From NCBI GenBank assembly GCA_023101725.1, contig JALJCO010003469.1, forward strand, positions 682,001-746,000: 64,000 nt of DNA. Reading direction: 5' to 3'. Below the pieces are notes generated by a model. The model did not search any database and was not told where the DNA came from. It saw nothing but the letters and a program-made list of their open reading frames with translations. The position numbers and the translations under genes are program-made. Shown here piece by piece: positions 33,575 to 44,779 of the stretch. Positions within the stretch are counted from its first letter, which is position 1, and each line of letters starts with the position of its first letter. The stretch is from Atherinomorus stipes. Lineage: Eukaryota; Chordata; Actinopteri; Atheriniformes; Atherinidae.

Positions 33575-35575
33575 ACCTATCAGAATCAGAATTTGTTTAT
33601 TTCTTTGTCCAAAAAAGGCAGTTTGTGTACAGCATGTATCACATGTAAAACCTACAACAATTTACACGAAACAAACAACAGCTTCACCCACATCAAAAAA
33701 CATAAAAATATAAAAACAAAAAGATAAACGAAGCATGTGAATATACTGTAGAAACAAGCAGTCACCAAAGTGGAATAGATTTTCTTCTGTTGTTAGAGAT
33801 GTAAGTATGTATATCAAGATTAAAACGAATGAGTAAATCAAATAAAGATGCAAACAAATGATGAGGGATAAAGAAGTTTCTGTATCTTTAGTACGACTGA
33901 GCTCTGATTGCAGGTGGCAACATCTGGAGTCTGACTGGAGTCCTGGGTATTTTACATCTTTCTTCAACATCCTTTTGTTAAAATTTTCAGTAAGACTCCT
34001 GAACTTCACACCCACCCACTTCACTGACCACATTTACCATCTTTAAAAGTGCCTTTTTTCACTGACCATGAGGTCACCACGATTACCATGGCAACAGATA
34101 GATGAAAATATCAAAACAGACTCATTGAAAGCTGTAAAACAAGATTATTAAACAAGGCTGCTTGACATTTGGCCATCATAATATGCAGATACACCTTTTA
34201 TTTTTCAAACTGGGGTCCTAACAGGCAGTTTAAGGAAATAGAAAATCTAAGGTTGTAAAAAGTCTGAGACAGGTAACATTATCTACCCATATGTAAATGA
34301 CAAAGATTGACAAAATATGATTAATTCTGGATCGTATATGTTCTCCAAGCTAAGCAGTTAGGAAACTTTCCACCGAGTACTTTCCACCAAGCATTGGTAT
34401 CTGAAGAGCAAAGTTTGATTTTTCTAAAACAACAATTTAGCTGCAGTGAATGTTTGCAGCAAAATAAAAGAAAGGAATTCTTAAAATGAAGAGTGGAAGA
34501 AGGCGGATGCTTGCTCTGTTTAGTGGAAACCTTTGATGTCCAAGAAGATAAGGGCTTCAAAGGGGATCAAGTCTAAGATGCAGCTGAAAGAAAGAAAAAA
34601 AAGGCACAATAAGAACAAACCAAACATGAACTTTGTGCTGAGCCTCAGGGGACGTGCACACCAGGGTATAGTCCAGGGACCTGCTTTAGGTTCAAACTGC
34701 ATGAAACTGAATCGGACCAAATCACCTGGACAACGTCACATAGTTTAAAGAGCTGCATGCTGGGGGCTCTCTAAAAATAACTACTGATCAATGATGAAAA
34801 AGCAGGAAAAGGAAGAAAACTGGGCTCCGTGATTGGCCACCGGCAAAAGGAAATTTTTCTCTTTCTCACTATCTATGTTTACACGGAGCCAAATATACAG
34901 ATTGTGATTCGTTTTAAAGCTGTTAGAATGAAAATGATCCAAGTATACGTATGACTTTATGTGCTGAAATGTTTAAATCTCCTCCCATCAAAGAGAAGGC
35001 TAATACACATCAGTAATTCTAATAAAAACAAATAAAAATCCTGAAAATTGGTAATTGAAAATGAAAAAAATTCCAATATTAGATAAGAATTTACTAAATT
35101 GTAATTTAGTAAAATAAAATATTGATTTTGAATTTGTGGTTAGTAAAAAATATTTCCAAAAACAAACAAACAAAACAATCTAACTTCTAATACTTGTCAA
35201 CAGGTGGAGAAGTCTGATTGGACATTAAAGAAAACACATAATTGCAGTGATCATTCAGTTCAGTATCAATGTCATAATTTTCATAACATTTTTATTTATC
35301 ATTACTTTTGTTAATTTCAACTTATTTCATGGGCAGCTATTATTTTCCATCTTTAAAGGGAGGGTATGTAAACTTTCAAGCACAACTGTAGAATACACTA
35401 GAGTTACATCAGTGTAGGTTTTGTAAATGTTTTCGAACTCGCAGTTTTTGAACACCACTTTCTGCCCATAGATGTGTTCACATGAATGACGTGTATTAGA
35501 CATCAGACTTCATGATGCACACACGAGTCCAATGAAGGATTTTATCCATAAAATCCTGAAACACAGATACTGAAA
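33575..35575. other. No feature recognised
   Basis: AT-rich sequence, with TTTAGTAAAATAAAATATTG-like runs near 35100-35125. No gene or element end seen. Confidence 0.5.
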
Positions 35576-35689
35576 TCTACAGGGGTTAGACAATGAAACT
35601 GAAACACCTGTCATTTTAGTGTGGGAGGTTTCATGGCTAAATTAGACCAGCCTGGTGGCAAATATTCATTAATTGCACATTGCACCAGT

Positions 35690-36057
35690 AAGAGCAGAGT
35701 GTGAAGGTTCAATTAGCAGGGTAAAAAGCACGGTTTTGCTCAAAACATTGCAATGCATACAACATTGTATCAGAGTTCAAAAGAGGACAAATTGTTGGTG
35801 CATGTCTTGCTGGCGCATCTGTGACCAAGACAAGTCTTTGTGACGTATCAAGAGTCACGGTATCCAGGGTAATGTCAGCATACCACCAAGAAAGATGAAC
35901 CACATCCAACAGGATTAACTGTGGACGCAAGAGGTAGCTGTCTGAATGGGATGTTCGGGTGCTAACCCGGATTGTATCCAAAAAACGTAAAACCATAGCT
36001 GCCCAAATCACGGCATTCGCTTGGCCCAGGACTTGTGCTAGATGGGCCAAGGACTAC
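35690..36057 (+). pseudogene. N-terminal remnant of the Tc1-like transposase
   Basis: Frameshifted plus-strand words [12 protein letters not shown] (from AAGAGTCACGGTATCCAGGG, about 35848) and GAACCACATCCAACAGG recall the helix-turn-helix DNA-binding region of Tc1 transposases. Several stops and shifts occur, including TGA at 36058-36060 just before the open C-terminal part. The first catalytic Asp region is deleted. Confidence 0.5.
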
Positions 36058-36060
36058 TGA

Positions 36061-36441
36061 ACCATTCTGGAGGACCATGTGCATCCAAAGGTTCAAACAT
36101 TGTATCCTGAAGGCGGTGCAGTGTATCAGGATGACAATGCACAAATACACACAGCAAGACTGATGAAAGATTGGTTTGATGAACATGAAAGTGAAGTTGA
36201 ACATCTCCCATGGCCTGCAAAGTCACCAGATCTAAATATTTTTGAGCCACTTTGGGGAGTTTTGGAGGAGCGAATCAAGAAACGTTTTCCTCCACCAGCA
36301 TCACGTAGTGACCTGGCCACTATCCTGCAAGAAGTATGGCTTAAAATCCCTCTGACCACTGTTCAGGACTTGGATATGTCATTTCCAAGACGAATTGTCG
36401 CTGTATTGGCCGCAAAAGGAGGCCCCACACCATACCAATAA
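36061..36441 (+). pseudogene. C-terminal DDE domain of a Tc1-like transposase (open but partial)
   Basis: This is an open reading segment of about 126 codons that ends with a normal stop. It contains the second catalytic Asp in VYQDDNAQIHTA (about 36121-36156) and SPDLNIFEPLWGVLEERI (36223-36276), where the family's NPIE third acidic residue is kept as FE. It finishes GGPTPYQ, a typical Tc1 C-terminus. An intact enzyme would cut element ends in the nucleus. This fragment lacks the DNA-binding domain and the first catalytic Asp and starts directly after an in-frame TGA, so it cannot act alone. The lack of stops in this half suggests a younger insertion than the element at 26.9 kb. Confidence 0.85.
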
Positions 36442-36494
36442 ATCATTGTGGTCTAAAACCAAGTGTTTCAGTTTCATTGTCTAACCCATGTACT

Positions 36495-38585
36495 TAGTTC
36501 AAAGGTTGTACTTTGTTCTATATACATTTTTTAAATCCTTTGACCTTTTGTCTTTTTTTTTCTCGTTTTTAGAGGAATTTTTAAGGGTTTAATATTTAGA
36601 AAAGTAGTCCTGAGTAAAGTAAATATTCATGAGTTTCTGATGGTAAAGGAAATGTGAGGCTTTTGACATGCCATTTTCACATAAAAGGTCACTTTGGAAG
36701 CCAGACTTTTAACAAAAGTAAAAAGATTAATCTTGGTTCTTGTTCAGTTTCTTGAATAGCCTGTGTTCTTTCATTTTAACCAGCAAAGACATTGCTGCCA
36801 TGACAACCACAACAGCGTGACATCTACTCTGCTATTAAGGGTGAACATGTTCAAATGTATGACTCTTTTCCTCATCCCACTCAAAACAAAGTCATACAGA
36901 TACCTAGAGACAATTTAATGTAATAAAATGTATTTTGTCCAGGTTTGATTAAGAATTTTAGCAATGTGAATATATCTTTAATTTATGAGTTTGACGAGAT
37001 TTAAATGAGCAAATGTTCAAAAATCAATATTTCTTTCATTCAACTTGTGGAGCAACTTTGTTTTCCCCATATTTCATAAACAGCCTGTGGGTATCTTAGT
37101 TACATAGTATGGTCTAAAGATATATTATCTAAGATTGCATTAATATAAAAACAAAGCAAATAAACAAACACATAATCAACCAGAATTCCCCTATTATTGT
37201 TCAGCCTTGTGGAAAACAAGACAATTTCTGCCAACGTGACCCATTCATTTAATTCCACTAAAGACAAAGTTATTTTGAGTTATTTTATCAGCTGTTTAGA
37301 AAACCAGACAGTCTGCAGCTTGTTAACATGTAAAATGAGCAATGCAAAGTGATATCATGATACGCGAGACGGAAAGTTGTGAGCAGAATCCACACAGAGA
37401 GAAACCAGCAGCTTCCTCCTCACTTCATTTCTCACTAAGCCTTATTGACACACATGGCTTGTGCCACAGCTCTGCTGCTGTGGAGAAGAGGATTTGGCCT
37501 TGGCAAGCCAGGGTCTGCTGCCTTCAAGTGTCTCTGGGGCTGATCAACCCCTCCTGCCTGCTCTCAATTAGGACTCCCTTCCCTCGTTAGGGACATCTGC
37601 ATTGGAGATAATTAAAAAGGGGCAAACTCTAATGCAAGAGTAGCTTCTTGAGTGCCCCATTGATCTTGTGTCTGGGTTTTTTCCACTCGCAAAAATTCTC
37701 CCTCCACATCAATACTCAACTGTATGCATAATGTGTAATGGCTTGATGTTGATTAGGAAGCTATTGGCATTTTTAATGGGCTCTGCTGGAAGGAATCAGT
37801 GGGACCAGCTTGGGACCAGTCAGAGACCAACAATTAGTGGACCTCTGAGGGTTCACTGGGGGTAACGGCGAGTGCTTGTGCAGTTTGTCTGAAGTGATGC
37901 CGCTCCTTCATGTGGTGGCTGGCATGTATCTGTAGAGCCAGACCTGACCTTGTTTGGTCCTGGATCTTGTTGTGGCTGCTGATAAACCCATGTTCTCTGT
38001 CCCTCATTGCTGATCAGCAGTCAGTGTGAAGCAATCGATGTCTAGCTCTTAGCCACGTCAAGCTGCCATCAGGTTGCCGAGGAAAGGCAGTCAATACCTC
38101 ACAAAGCTCCTCCAATACCTAAAGTATGTTTACTCTGGGGCACTTTTCTTCTTAATCACTGCTTCTTCAAAAGTTGTGCTGCTATCATTAAGTAAATTAA
38201 CTGTGGTAGGTAGAGGGGAAGAAGGAAGAAGCTTCTTACGAGGCAACATTAGAGCTGATGGCAGGAGACACAGATGGTGATGGACATTAGTGAAGAGAGG
38301 GATGATGTGAGTGTGGATGCTTCTGCTGCGATGCAGGTGAGGATCGGGCCGGGATGGATGGGTGTCTGAAATATAGAACGGGACAGATGGGAACCGAGCT
38401 GAAGAGGCAGGGGGCAGGAAAAAATCACGAAGGTCAACACTGTGGAAGTGTCCATGGAGGGGACAGGAATGATAGATGCATTATGGGATGCTTTTCTGCT
38501 GCATTCTTTCACAGGGACACATAGAAATGGCATGGATGTGAAAATTACATAGTCAGCATGATGGTGGGGTCAGTTATACAGGCAC
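36495..38585. other. No firm feature; possible conserved noncoding segment
   Basis: About 37340-37880 is less AT-rich and carries homeodomain-type words (CAATTAGG, GATAATTAAAAA) without open frames of interest. See findings. The rest is AT-rich and unremarkable. Confidence 0.35.
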
Positions 38586-38610
38586 ATGACTACCAGGCGG
38601 TGTAAGTGCT

Positions 38611-39285
38611 GTTCCCTGGGCCTAAGGGTGTTGGTATGATCATCGGGTGGTGTAACCTTTGTTCCTTCGGCCTTTGTGTGTTGGTACGACCACTGGGTGG
38701 CGTAACCGCTGTTCCCTGGGTCTAACTGTACGTTCAGACCAAAGGCGACAAAAGCGGTAAAGACCCCCAGGACAGCTTCCAAAGCGGCAAGATATTTTTG
38801 CCGCTGAACACAGGTAATCAGCCTCTCGGCATCGACAGAACAAGTTTGTTGTTGTCGGAACCAAAGTCACATGCGTTGTTCTTTGGGGCTGCTCGATTAA
38901 AAGGACACCTCTACTCTGATTTGCTGCCGCCTGTTGCCGCTGAACCGTGTAATAGCTAATTAGCATAAAGTTAACTGAAGTGTAACTTCTTACCTGGTGC
39001 CGCTTTGGACGCTTTAGCTGCTTTTGTTGCTCTGGACGCGCGGCAGAGGGCAGCAAACGCTCTTGTCGCCCAGGACGCCTGCTCTCATTGAAAATGTGTT
39101 AACTTCCGGCGTCCTTGCTGCTTTTGTCGCCTTTGGTCTGAACGTACAGTTAGGGTACTGGTAAGACCATCAGGCAGTGTGATTGTTGTTCCTTTGGCCT
39201 TTGTTGGTACGGCCCACTGGGTGGTGTAACCACTGTACCACTGTTCCCTGGGACTTAGTGCATTGGTATGACTGCCGGGGCGAGG
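38611..39285. repeat. 50-bp minisatellite interrupted by a MITE
   Basis: Units start at 38611, 38661 and 38711 with GTTCC.T.GGCCT, then GTGTTGGTA, GACCA, GGGTGG.GTAACC. The third unit is cut at 38724, resumes at 39151, and further units start near 39187 and 39243. The first two spacings are exactly 50 bp. Confidence 0.85.
38725..39150. mobile_element. MITE with long terminal inverted repeats, inserted in the minisatellite
   Basis: The termini ACTGTACGTTCAGACCAAAG and GCGACAAAAGC match, as complement, the right end GTCGCCTTTGGTCTGAACGT followed by ACAGT, over about 32 bp. TA occurs just outside both ends (38723-38724, 39151-39152). Removing the element and one TA restores a normal minisatellite unit. 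The 426 bp have no transposase; the interior has several GCCGC/GCGGC words. Confidence 0.92.
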
Positions 39286-39289
39286 GAGA

Positions 39290-42260
39290 AAAAACTGGAG
39301 AAGTTTACTAATGATGCTCTGAGTCTGTGGGCTGCATAATATCCTACCCAGAACAATGGCCAGCTTAATCTCTGACTTTCATTAGGTTTGTGAAGGCTAA
39401 TGATTTTCTCCACAGCTGACACTGTGATATTGTCTCTGCAACAAAAAGAGACGTCATTAAGGTCTGATGTTACACTCCCAGTTCTATGTGATGCAAACAC
39501 ACTTACACACACATTCTGCAGACCTTGTCATAGATCACAGGAGCCCACTCGACCCAGATCACACAGCTCTTCGTTCCTCCTGCTGGGGCCCAGGTGACAG
39601 AGTAAAGGTGTGTAGACGGGCACCAGAGATCTGGGCTGTGGAAACTAATTACCCTCAGTGGTAATTATGAGTGCACAGTTCAGGTCTGACCTTGGCGAGG
39701 TGATTTGGTGGGCATGCAGGGGAGGAGTGAGGTTGAGGAGGGCGGGAGGGGTTCATCACATGTTGTCTCAAACGATATGTGGACTGGAATGCTGAAGGTA
39801 ATATATGCCAGGATGTTGTATTGATCCAAGATCACATGAAATAAGTAATTCAAATACTAGAAAACAGTTTCGGTGTGAATATAATTATTTGTCTTTCCCA
39901 CCCAGAAGAAGTCCATTAAAGATAGGTCTAGAAGAAGTCTTATGCTCAGCATGCAAATTAACATTGTGATTTGGTTGAAAGGTGAAAAAGATGTCTTGCT
40001 CATAACACAGAAGACATTTATAGAAGACCCCTCCACTGTTCATACCCAAATGTTCCTATTTAGGGTTACAGAGCCTATCCTGAAGTCCTGCAGTAGTCGC
40101 CACTGTATTATAGAGACACGACAGAATTATCAATGATTTTTTTTCCTTATTTAATGGGATATGTAAACATTTGAGCACAACTGTATGTCAAATGTTTATG
40201 CAAAGGTTTTTCCTTCATATTATTTTACGCGTTTCTGTAGGTGTTTTAAAGATGATTTTTTTTTTTTTTTTATAATGGAAAATCTGAAAATCCATTTTGA
40301 CCTAAATAGATAATCAAAAAGAGATTTTTAATCGGATTTTCCTGAAACTTACTTGATTCTTGACTATGCTTTTTCCCATGACATTATTTGACATGCATTT
40401 ACCTTAAGAAATTGCTCATATACTTTTCCATTCCCTGTCTTAAAAGGATAATTTAACTTTATGTAAGTGGAGCTGTATGAAGCCATAATGAGGAGTTGCT
40501 GTGGTTCCATCAGCAGACAATATTCAAAACACATTGATCAGATTTAGTCCAAAAGTCATTATCTGTGCCTAGCTCAGGTTAGCTTTGTTCTAAAAGACAT
40601 CTAAACACAGCCCTTATGTCAATGTCTTTTTTGGGGCTAAACAAAGCCTTCAACAGACTGACCTTATTTAGCCATAAAAACAAACATGGACATCGGGAGG
40701 TTGAGGGATTAACAACAAAACTTTGATCTTCTATAAAGTCAGATTTTAAAAACCCCTTTTGCTGAGCCATGGTGTGTGGTCTTAGTGATTTGTTTCTACT
40801 GTTTTCTGGAGCGAATATCAATGATGCTGTAAACAATCCATACATTAAAAGAGATACAGCGCAAATGTTCAGCAGATATTCAAGTTAGGCTGATAACAAA
40901 CCAAAAACCACGATCTGAGCTGAATGAATATGTTCTTATAGCTTTTATACTTTTTATACTTTATATTCGTTGCAAACTGTTACATTCTTGGCATAAGGGG
41001 TTACAGGTGGAGACAAGCTGTGACATCTGGCAGAAAAAAAATCCATTCATGTCTTCAGAGGAAACAGAAAAGACATCCGTCTTTTGAAGATTTATAGCTT
41101 TGGTTGGAAGCATGACAACACAGAAGGCGGCAGGTCTGCATTGTGAAGTGCAGGCCTGAGAACAGGCTTTATCATCAAACTGAATAGTTATCTGTGTGAA
41201 AACTGCTGGCGTTGCTTTACCAAAAACAATCTGTAAGTGACAGATGCATCCACTCACTGTCAGTTTTTAGTCCACATGGAAGATGTAGCCAGCAATACCA
41301 GAAGAATTCCCAGATTTATCATGGAAGCTGTACGCAGTCCACCTAAAAATCAATAAAACACTGCAGTAACTTCAGCTCCGTGATCGTTCACGCCATGGTT
41401 TGACATCTGCGATAACAAGCTCATTTAGCTGCTTGGCTGGTGAGGCTTCAGTTGCAGTAAATTATGGGTAAAATGACAAATAATAAATGATGTGATGCCG
41501 TAATACTAATTTAACAGCATATAAAGTCATTTCCTGATCTGTTGCATAAACATCTACCTGACATCAGGGAGAATCTCTGCTCGAGGGTTTTCTCATCTTT
41601 TAAAACAACTTATGTTTTCATTATGTTTTTCACGAGAGGGTAAAAAATGTGGGTGTAAGACTCAGCAGTGTAAGTGATTGCACTTTTATTTAAGTAAAAT
41701 ACAATTGGTACTTCAACCTGAGACCTGGTGAAAAGTGTGAGATGTATAATATCTTCCCAGCCCCGTCTCTAACAATGACTTCTCTCCTTTGTTTCCTCCA
41801 GTCAGGCGAGGGTTAAACTGAAATGAATCAGTTTAGGCTGATTTACATTCCCCTCACATGGCTGAGGTCTACAGTTGGCATTCAGAATGTCTGAACCTCA
41901 GCCTCCAGCCTGTGTTTAAAGGTAGCTCAGCATCCTGACTTCCCACGGGGATGATCAACAACTTCATTTCTTCCTCCGTGCAGAAATAATTCATGTTTCA
42001 TATTCAAACTTTTCTTGTAATTGTTTTCTAGTTAGTTTGGTTACATCCATCCCCGCCAAATGATGCAACATCTGGCTTTAAATCACACTAATTTTCAAAA
42101 ACTGAACAATATATAAACAAATGGGAGGAACATCTGTCTTTTTCACCTGTTCACTTGTTTCATGCTTTTCTTTTATAATTTTCCAAACAACTTCTTTACC
42201 TTATTATAATGACTTGTACATTTTATGAGTTATATTTTATATGAAGAGAATGGACCTTAA
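39290..42260. other. Three kb without a recognised feature
   Basis: AT-rich sequence, T18 near 40258. A short unexplained word repeats 35360-35385 (ATGTAAACTTTCAAGCACAA at the first site, ATGTAAACATTTGAGCACAA at 40161). No coding signal. Confidence 0.45.
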
Positions 42261-42274
42261 AATGATCATACTGG

Positions 42275-42410
42275 GCTGCTGGGTAGGAGGGCTGAGTATT
42301 GTTAAGAACCTCATGATTCAATTCCATTTCGATTCTTTGGGTTGCGATTCAATATCACTTTGATTCACTATTAATTGAAATGCTTTGATTTGGATTCAAT
42401 ACCAAGCAGA
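42275..42410. repeat. GATTCAAT-rich dispersed repeat fragment
   Basis: The words GATTCAATTCCATTTCGATT, CTTTGGGTTGCGATTCAATA and GATTTGGATTCAATACC fit, from memory, a fish repeat built on ATTCGATTC words. Ends are not defined. Confidence 0.4.
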
Positions 42411-42429
42411 AAGTTTCTGTTGTCAGTTT

Positions 42430-43790
42430 TTAAATATTTATTTAAAAACAACAACAAAAAAAAAAAACATTGATTGAATTCATAACAACGTTTGTTTTAT
42501 TTTTTAAATTATTATTTCTTTTTTTAAGAAATTACATTTTTTTTTTGGTTTTTTTTTTGGTTTTTTTTTTCTTGTGGCCATCTGGTTATAAATTCCTATC
42601 ATACTTACCTGGAGGATTCATCAAGATGCAGCACTCGCTCCATAGGCGAACTGCATCTCAAAATGACACCACAGCAGAGGTTAGTATTACAAACTATAGA
42701 AGGAAGAGAAAGTTATGAGGTACCAGTTTCCCCTGTAGCTACGACACCAGCAGGATGTTGGTCCTGATGCGTTCATGGGACCAGACTACAAGCTGCTGTC
42801 CAAGTTCAGAAGTATTTACAGTTTCTTTGGATTGCTGTGGCACAAATTTGAACTCTAAGACAATCTATGCAAAACAGTACACACAATTTTCATAATCCCA
42901 CACCCAATTAGCAAAACACTACAGATTTTTTGTGAAATGAAACACTGTACACTGAGCACTTCTTTATCAAAAACATATTTTGTTACCACATTAAACACAG
43001 GCTGTCATACAGCCCAACTCAGTTTGAAACAGAAACACATGGCTGTTCATGATTGAAAACACTGCAAATTTACCTCTGAGTGATTACAGGAATATTGTCA
43101 ATGGCATTCACAGGAAACAAAGAAAAAAAAAAATACAAAAGAGCAATGTTACAGATTTATGCACACTTTATTTCTCCCATTTGCCCTACTTAGGCTGTCT
43201 GCTAGAGAAAGAATGAAGACATATGCTATTTTCAAGCATACAGTACAGTGAAATCCTGGTGTTCAAGCATAGCAACAAAGTATACAGGAGTTAGGGGAAT
43301 AATACAAACTCAGTCAAACTAAAAGTACTACAGTTTTACAGTTTAACTGTTCACCACTGTCACACACATTACACACAGAGCCTTGTACTTTTGCAATACC
43401 TAAACAATGACTGTCAAATCACCACACCCATGAACCTGATTGAAAGCATGTAAAAGATGAGAGATCACTGAATTGACAAATTAACACACGAATCAAGTTT
43501 GCAAACACTATAAATTACTGCAGGTGTGCTCACCTGTTCTTGACAAAGATGGAAGCATCTGTGCAAGGTTGGATTTTACATGTGATGTTGATTAAATCCT
43601 CTGGCCAGATCTGGCAAGAAGATGAGAGAATGGCAAGTATATGACAATCAATTCAGTGTTCGCCGTCTACCACAACTTTTACTGTATGCTTGTCTGACCC
43701 AAAGACTGAAAAAAAGGGTGTAATATTCGGTCACATTTGAATAGGGGAACGTGAAGCCAATGGAGCGTTCCCCACTGTTGCCATCTTGCT
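42430..43790. other. Low-complexity A/T runs, then unassigned sequence
   Basis: 42450-42570 holds long A and T runs. 42860-43580 has repeated CAAAACACT, ACAGTACA and AAACACTG words like those in some fish Tc1-type non-autonomous elements, but no ends could be paired. Confidence 0.35.
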
Positions 43791-43794
43791 GTGT

Positions 43795-44190
43795 TGCGTG
43801 TGTCATCACTAAAATGGGCAAAGGCAAGGCTGCTATGAGCTGAAGGGCAAATGACTGACAGCCAAGCTAATGCTATCCGAGCTAATCCGAAGTGAACAGG
43901 AACAGACGAAGATAGATGGTTTAAAGGTGAGACACGCCCAGACTTGTTGTTAACCAGCGAAAAATCACTGTTGTGCAACTCTGCTAAATGCTGAGGCCTT
44001 CCTGGGAGCAAGCAGGGAGCTAACTATAAGCCTCCATGACTAAAAACGGCATCCCGTCAAAAGGACACGCCCCTAATGTGTTATGTGTAATTTTACAATT
44101 AAATAACATCTAAACAGATGAGTTATAACCCCCCCCACTCCCCTCCCCCACCCACACAGTGACATGAAGGTAAACTTGACCTACTAAAGA
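43795..44190. repeat. Dispersed repeat family B, copy 1, left part
   Basis: Matches 50500-50890 in order: ACTAAAATGGGCAAAG, TTGACAGC-like words, AACAC..GA..GA, AAAAGGACACGCCCCTAAT, GATGAGTT.TAA, GACATGAAGGTAAACTTGAC. Continues at 44584 after an insert. Recognised as a common teleost repeat, but class uncertain. Confidence 0.8.
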
Positions 44191-44583
44191 CACACAATGT
44201 AACTTTTAGATGTTAAAAATATGTGTTTCTGACTCGTTTTGATGGCACACCAACATTCATTATGCGCATTTTTGAGCCGTCACCGCCCAGAGGCGTCCCG
44301 GGGATCAGAAACTGCATTATGTCAGTTTCCCATCCGGGACGCGACTTTGACACTTGCAGCACCTATCAAACGGATGTGAACCAGATATGAACACAGCAGG
44401 TGTTTTGAACATGCATCATGTCGGACTCGGTAAAGAAACGCAAGGAAACATTACCGGAGGAAGAGAGGAAAAGAAAAGAGGAAGGCACAGAACAAGAGTC
44501 AAGATAAGACTGTCTTTTACTGGCTGGAGTGAGTTCACAGTACAGGTACGATACAAGATGGATGCTAGTTTAGCTGCCAAATG
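44191..44583 (+). mobile_element. Insert within repeat copy 1 carrying an exon-like open frame
   Basis: The other copy of the surrounding repeat goes directly from GACGTATTAAA to the TTTTGAACCAGGCTGTAAAC block, so these 0.4 kb are extra. The insert begins ACACACAATGTAACTTTTAG and includes the coding remnant described separately. Inverted ends are not clear. Confidence 0.6.
44418..44548 (+). pseudogene. First-exon-like fragment of a transposon-type protein, frameshifted
   Basis: ATG at 44418 opens MSDSVKKRKETLPEEERKRK and reaches a stop at about 44507. In the neighbouring frame, RHRTRVKIRLSFTGWSEF (about 44484-44540) continues it and ends at CAG followed by GTACGA, a plausible splice donor. 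A basic N-terminus followed by R.RTRV.I..AF..W.EL resembles, from memory, a protein start found repeatedly in fish genomes near transposon genes. Its function is unknown to me. The single frameshift makes this copy broken. Confidence 0.45.
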
Positions 44584-44775
44584 ATTTTTTAAAATAATTT
44601 TTTGAACCAGGCTGTAAACATGTTTATTTCTGCTGTGAAGTTTGCCTTTTTAACATGGGAGTTTATGGGGATTTGCTCTGTTTTTGAACCAGCCCTTATC
44701 GGATGAAGAAAGAATTACAATTTACGGGCAACCCAGAAGTAGCCACACTGTTCTCCAGCGGAGTTTTCCCTTTGG
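44584..44775. repeat. Dispersed repeat family B, copy 1, right part
   Basis: TTTTGAACCAGGCTGTAAAC, TTTATTTCTGCTGTGAAGTT, TTTTAACATGGGAGTTTATG and GAAGAAAGAATTACAATTT correspond to 50908-51027. Confidence 0.85.
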
Positions 44776-44779
44776 TCTG

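Larger units (their letters stand above)
35580..36490 (+). mobile_element. Internally deleted Tc1-like transposon with matching ends
   Basis: The ends are near-perfect inverted repeats: CAGGGGTTAGACAATGAAAC continuing TGAAACACCTG at the left, and at the right the complement of CATGGGTTAGACAATGAAAC with TGAAACACTTG. TA lies outside each end (35578-35579 and 36491-36492), the Tc1/mariner target duplication. At 911 bp it is shorter than an autonomous Tc1. A deletion near 36030 joins the N-terminal remnant to the C-terminal domain. Confidence 0.9.
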
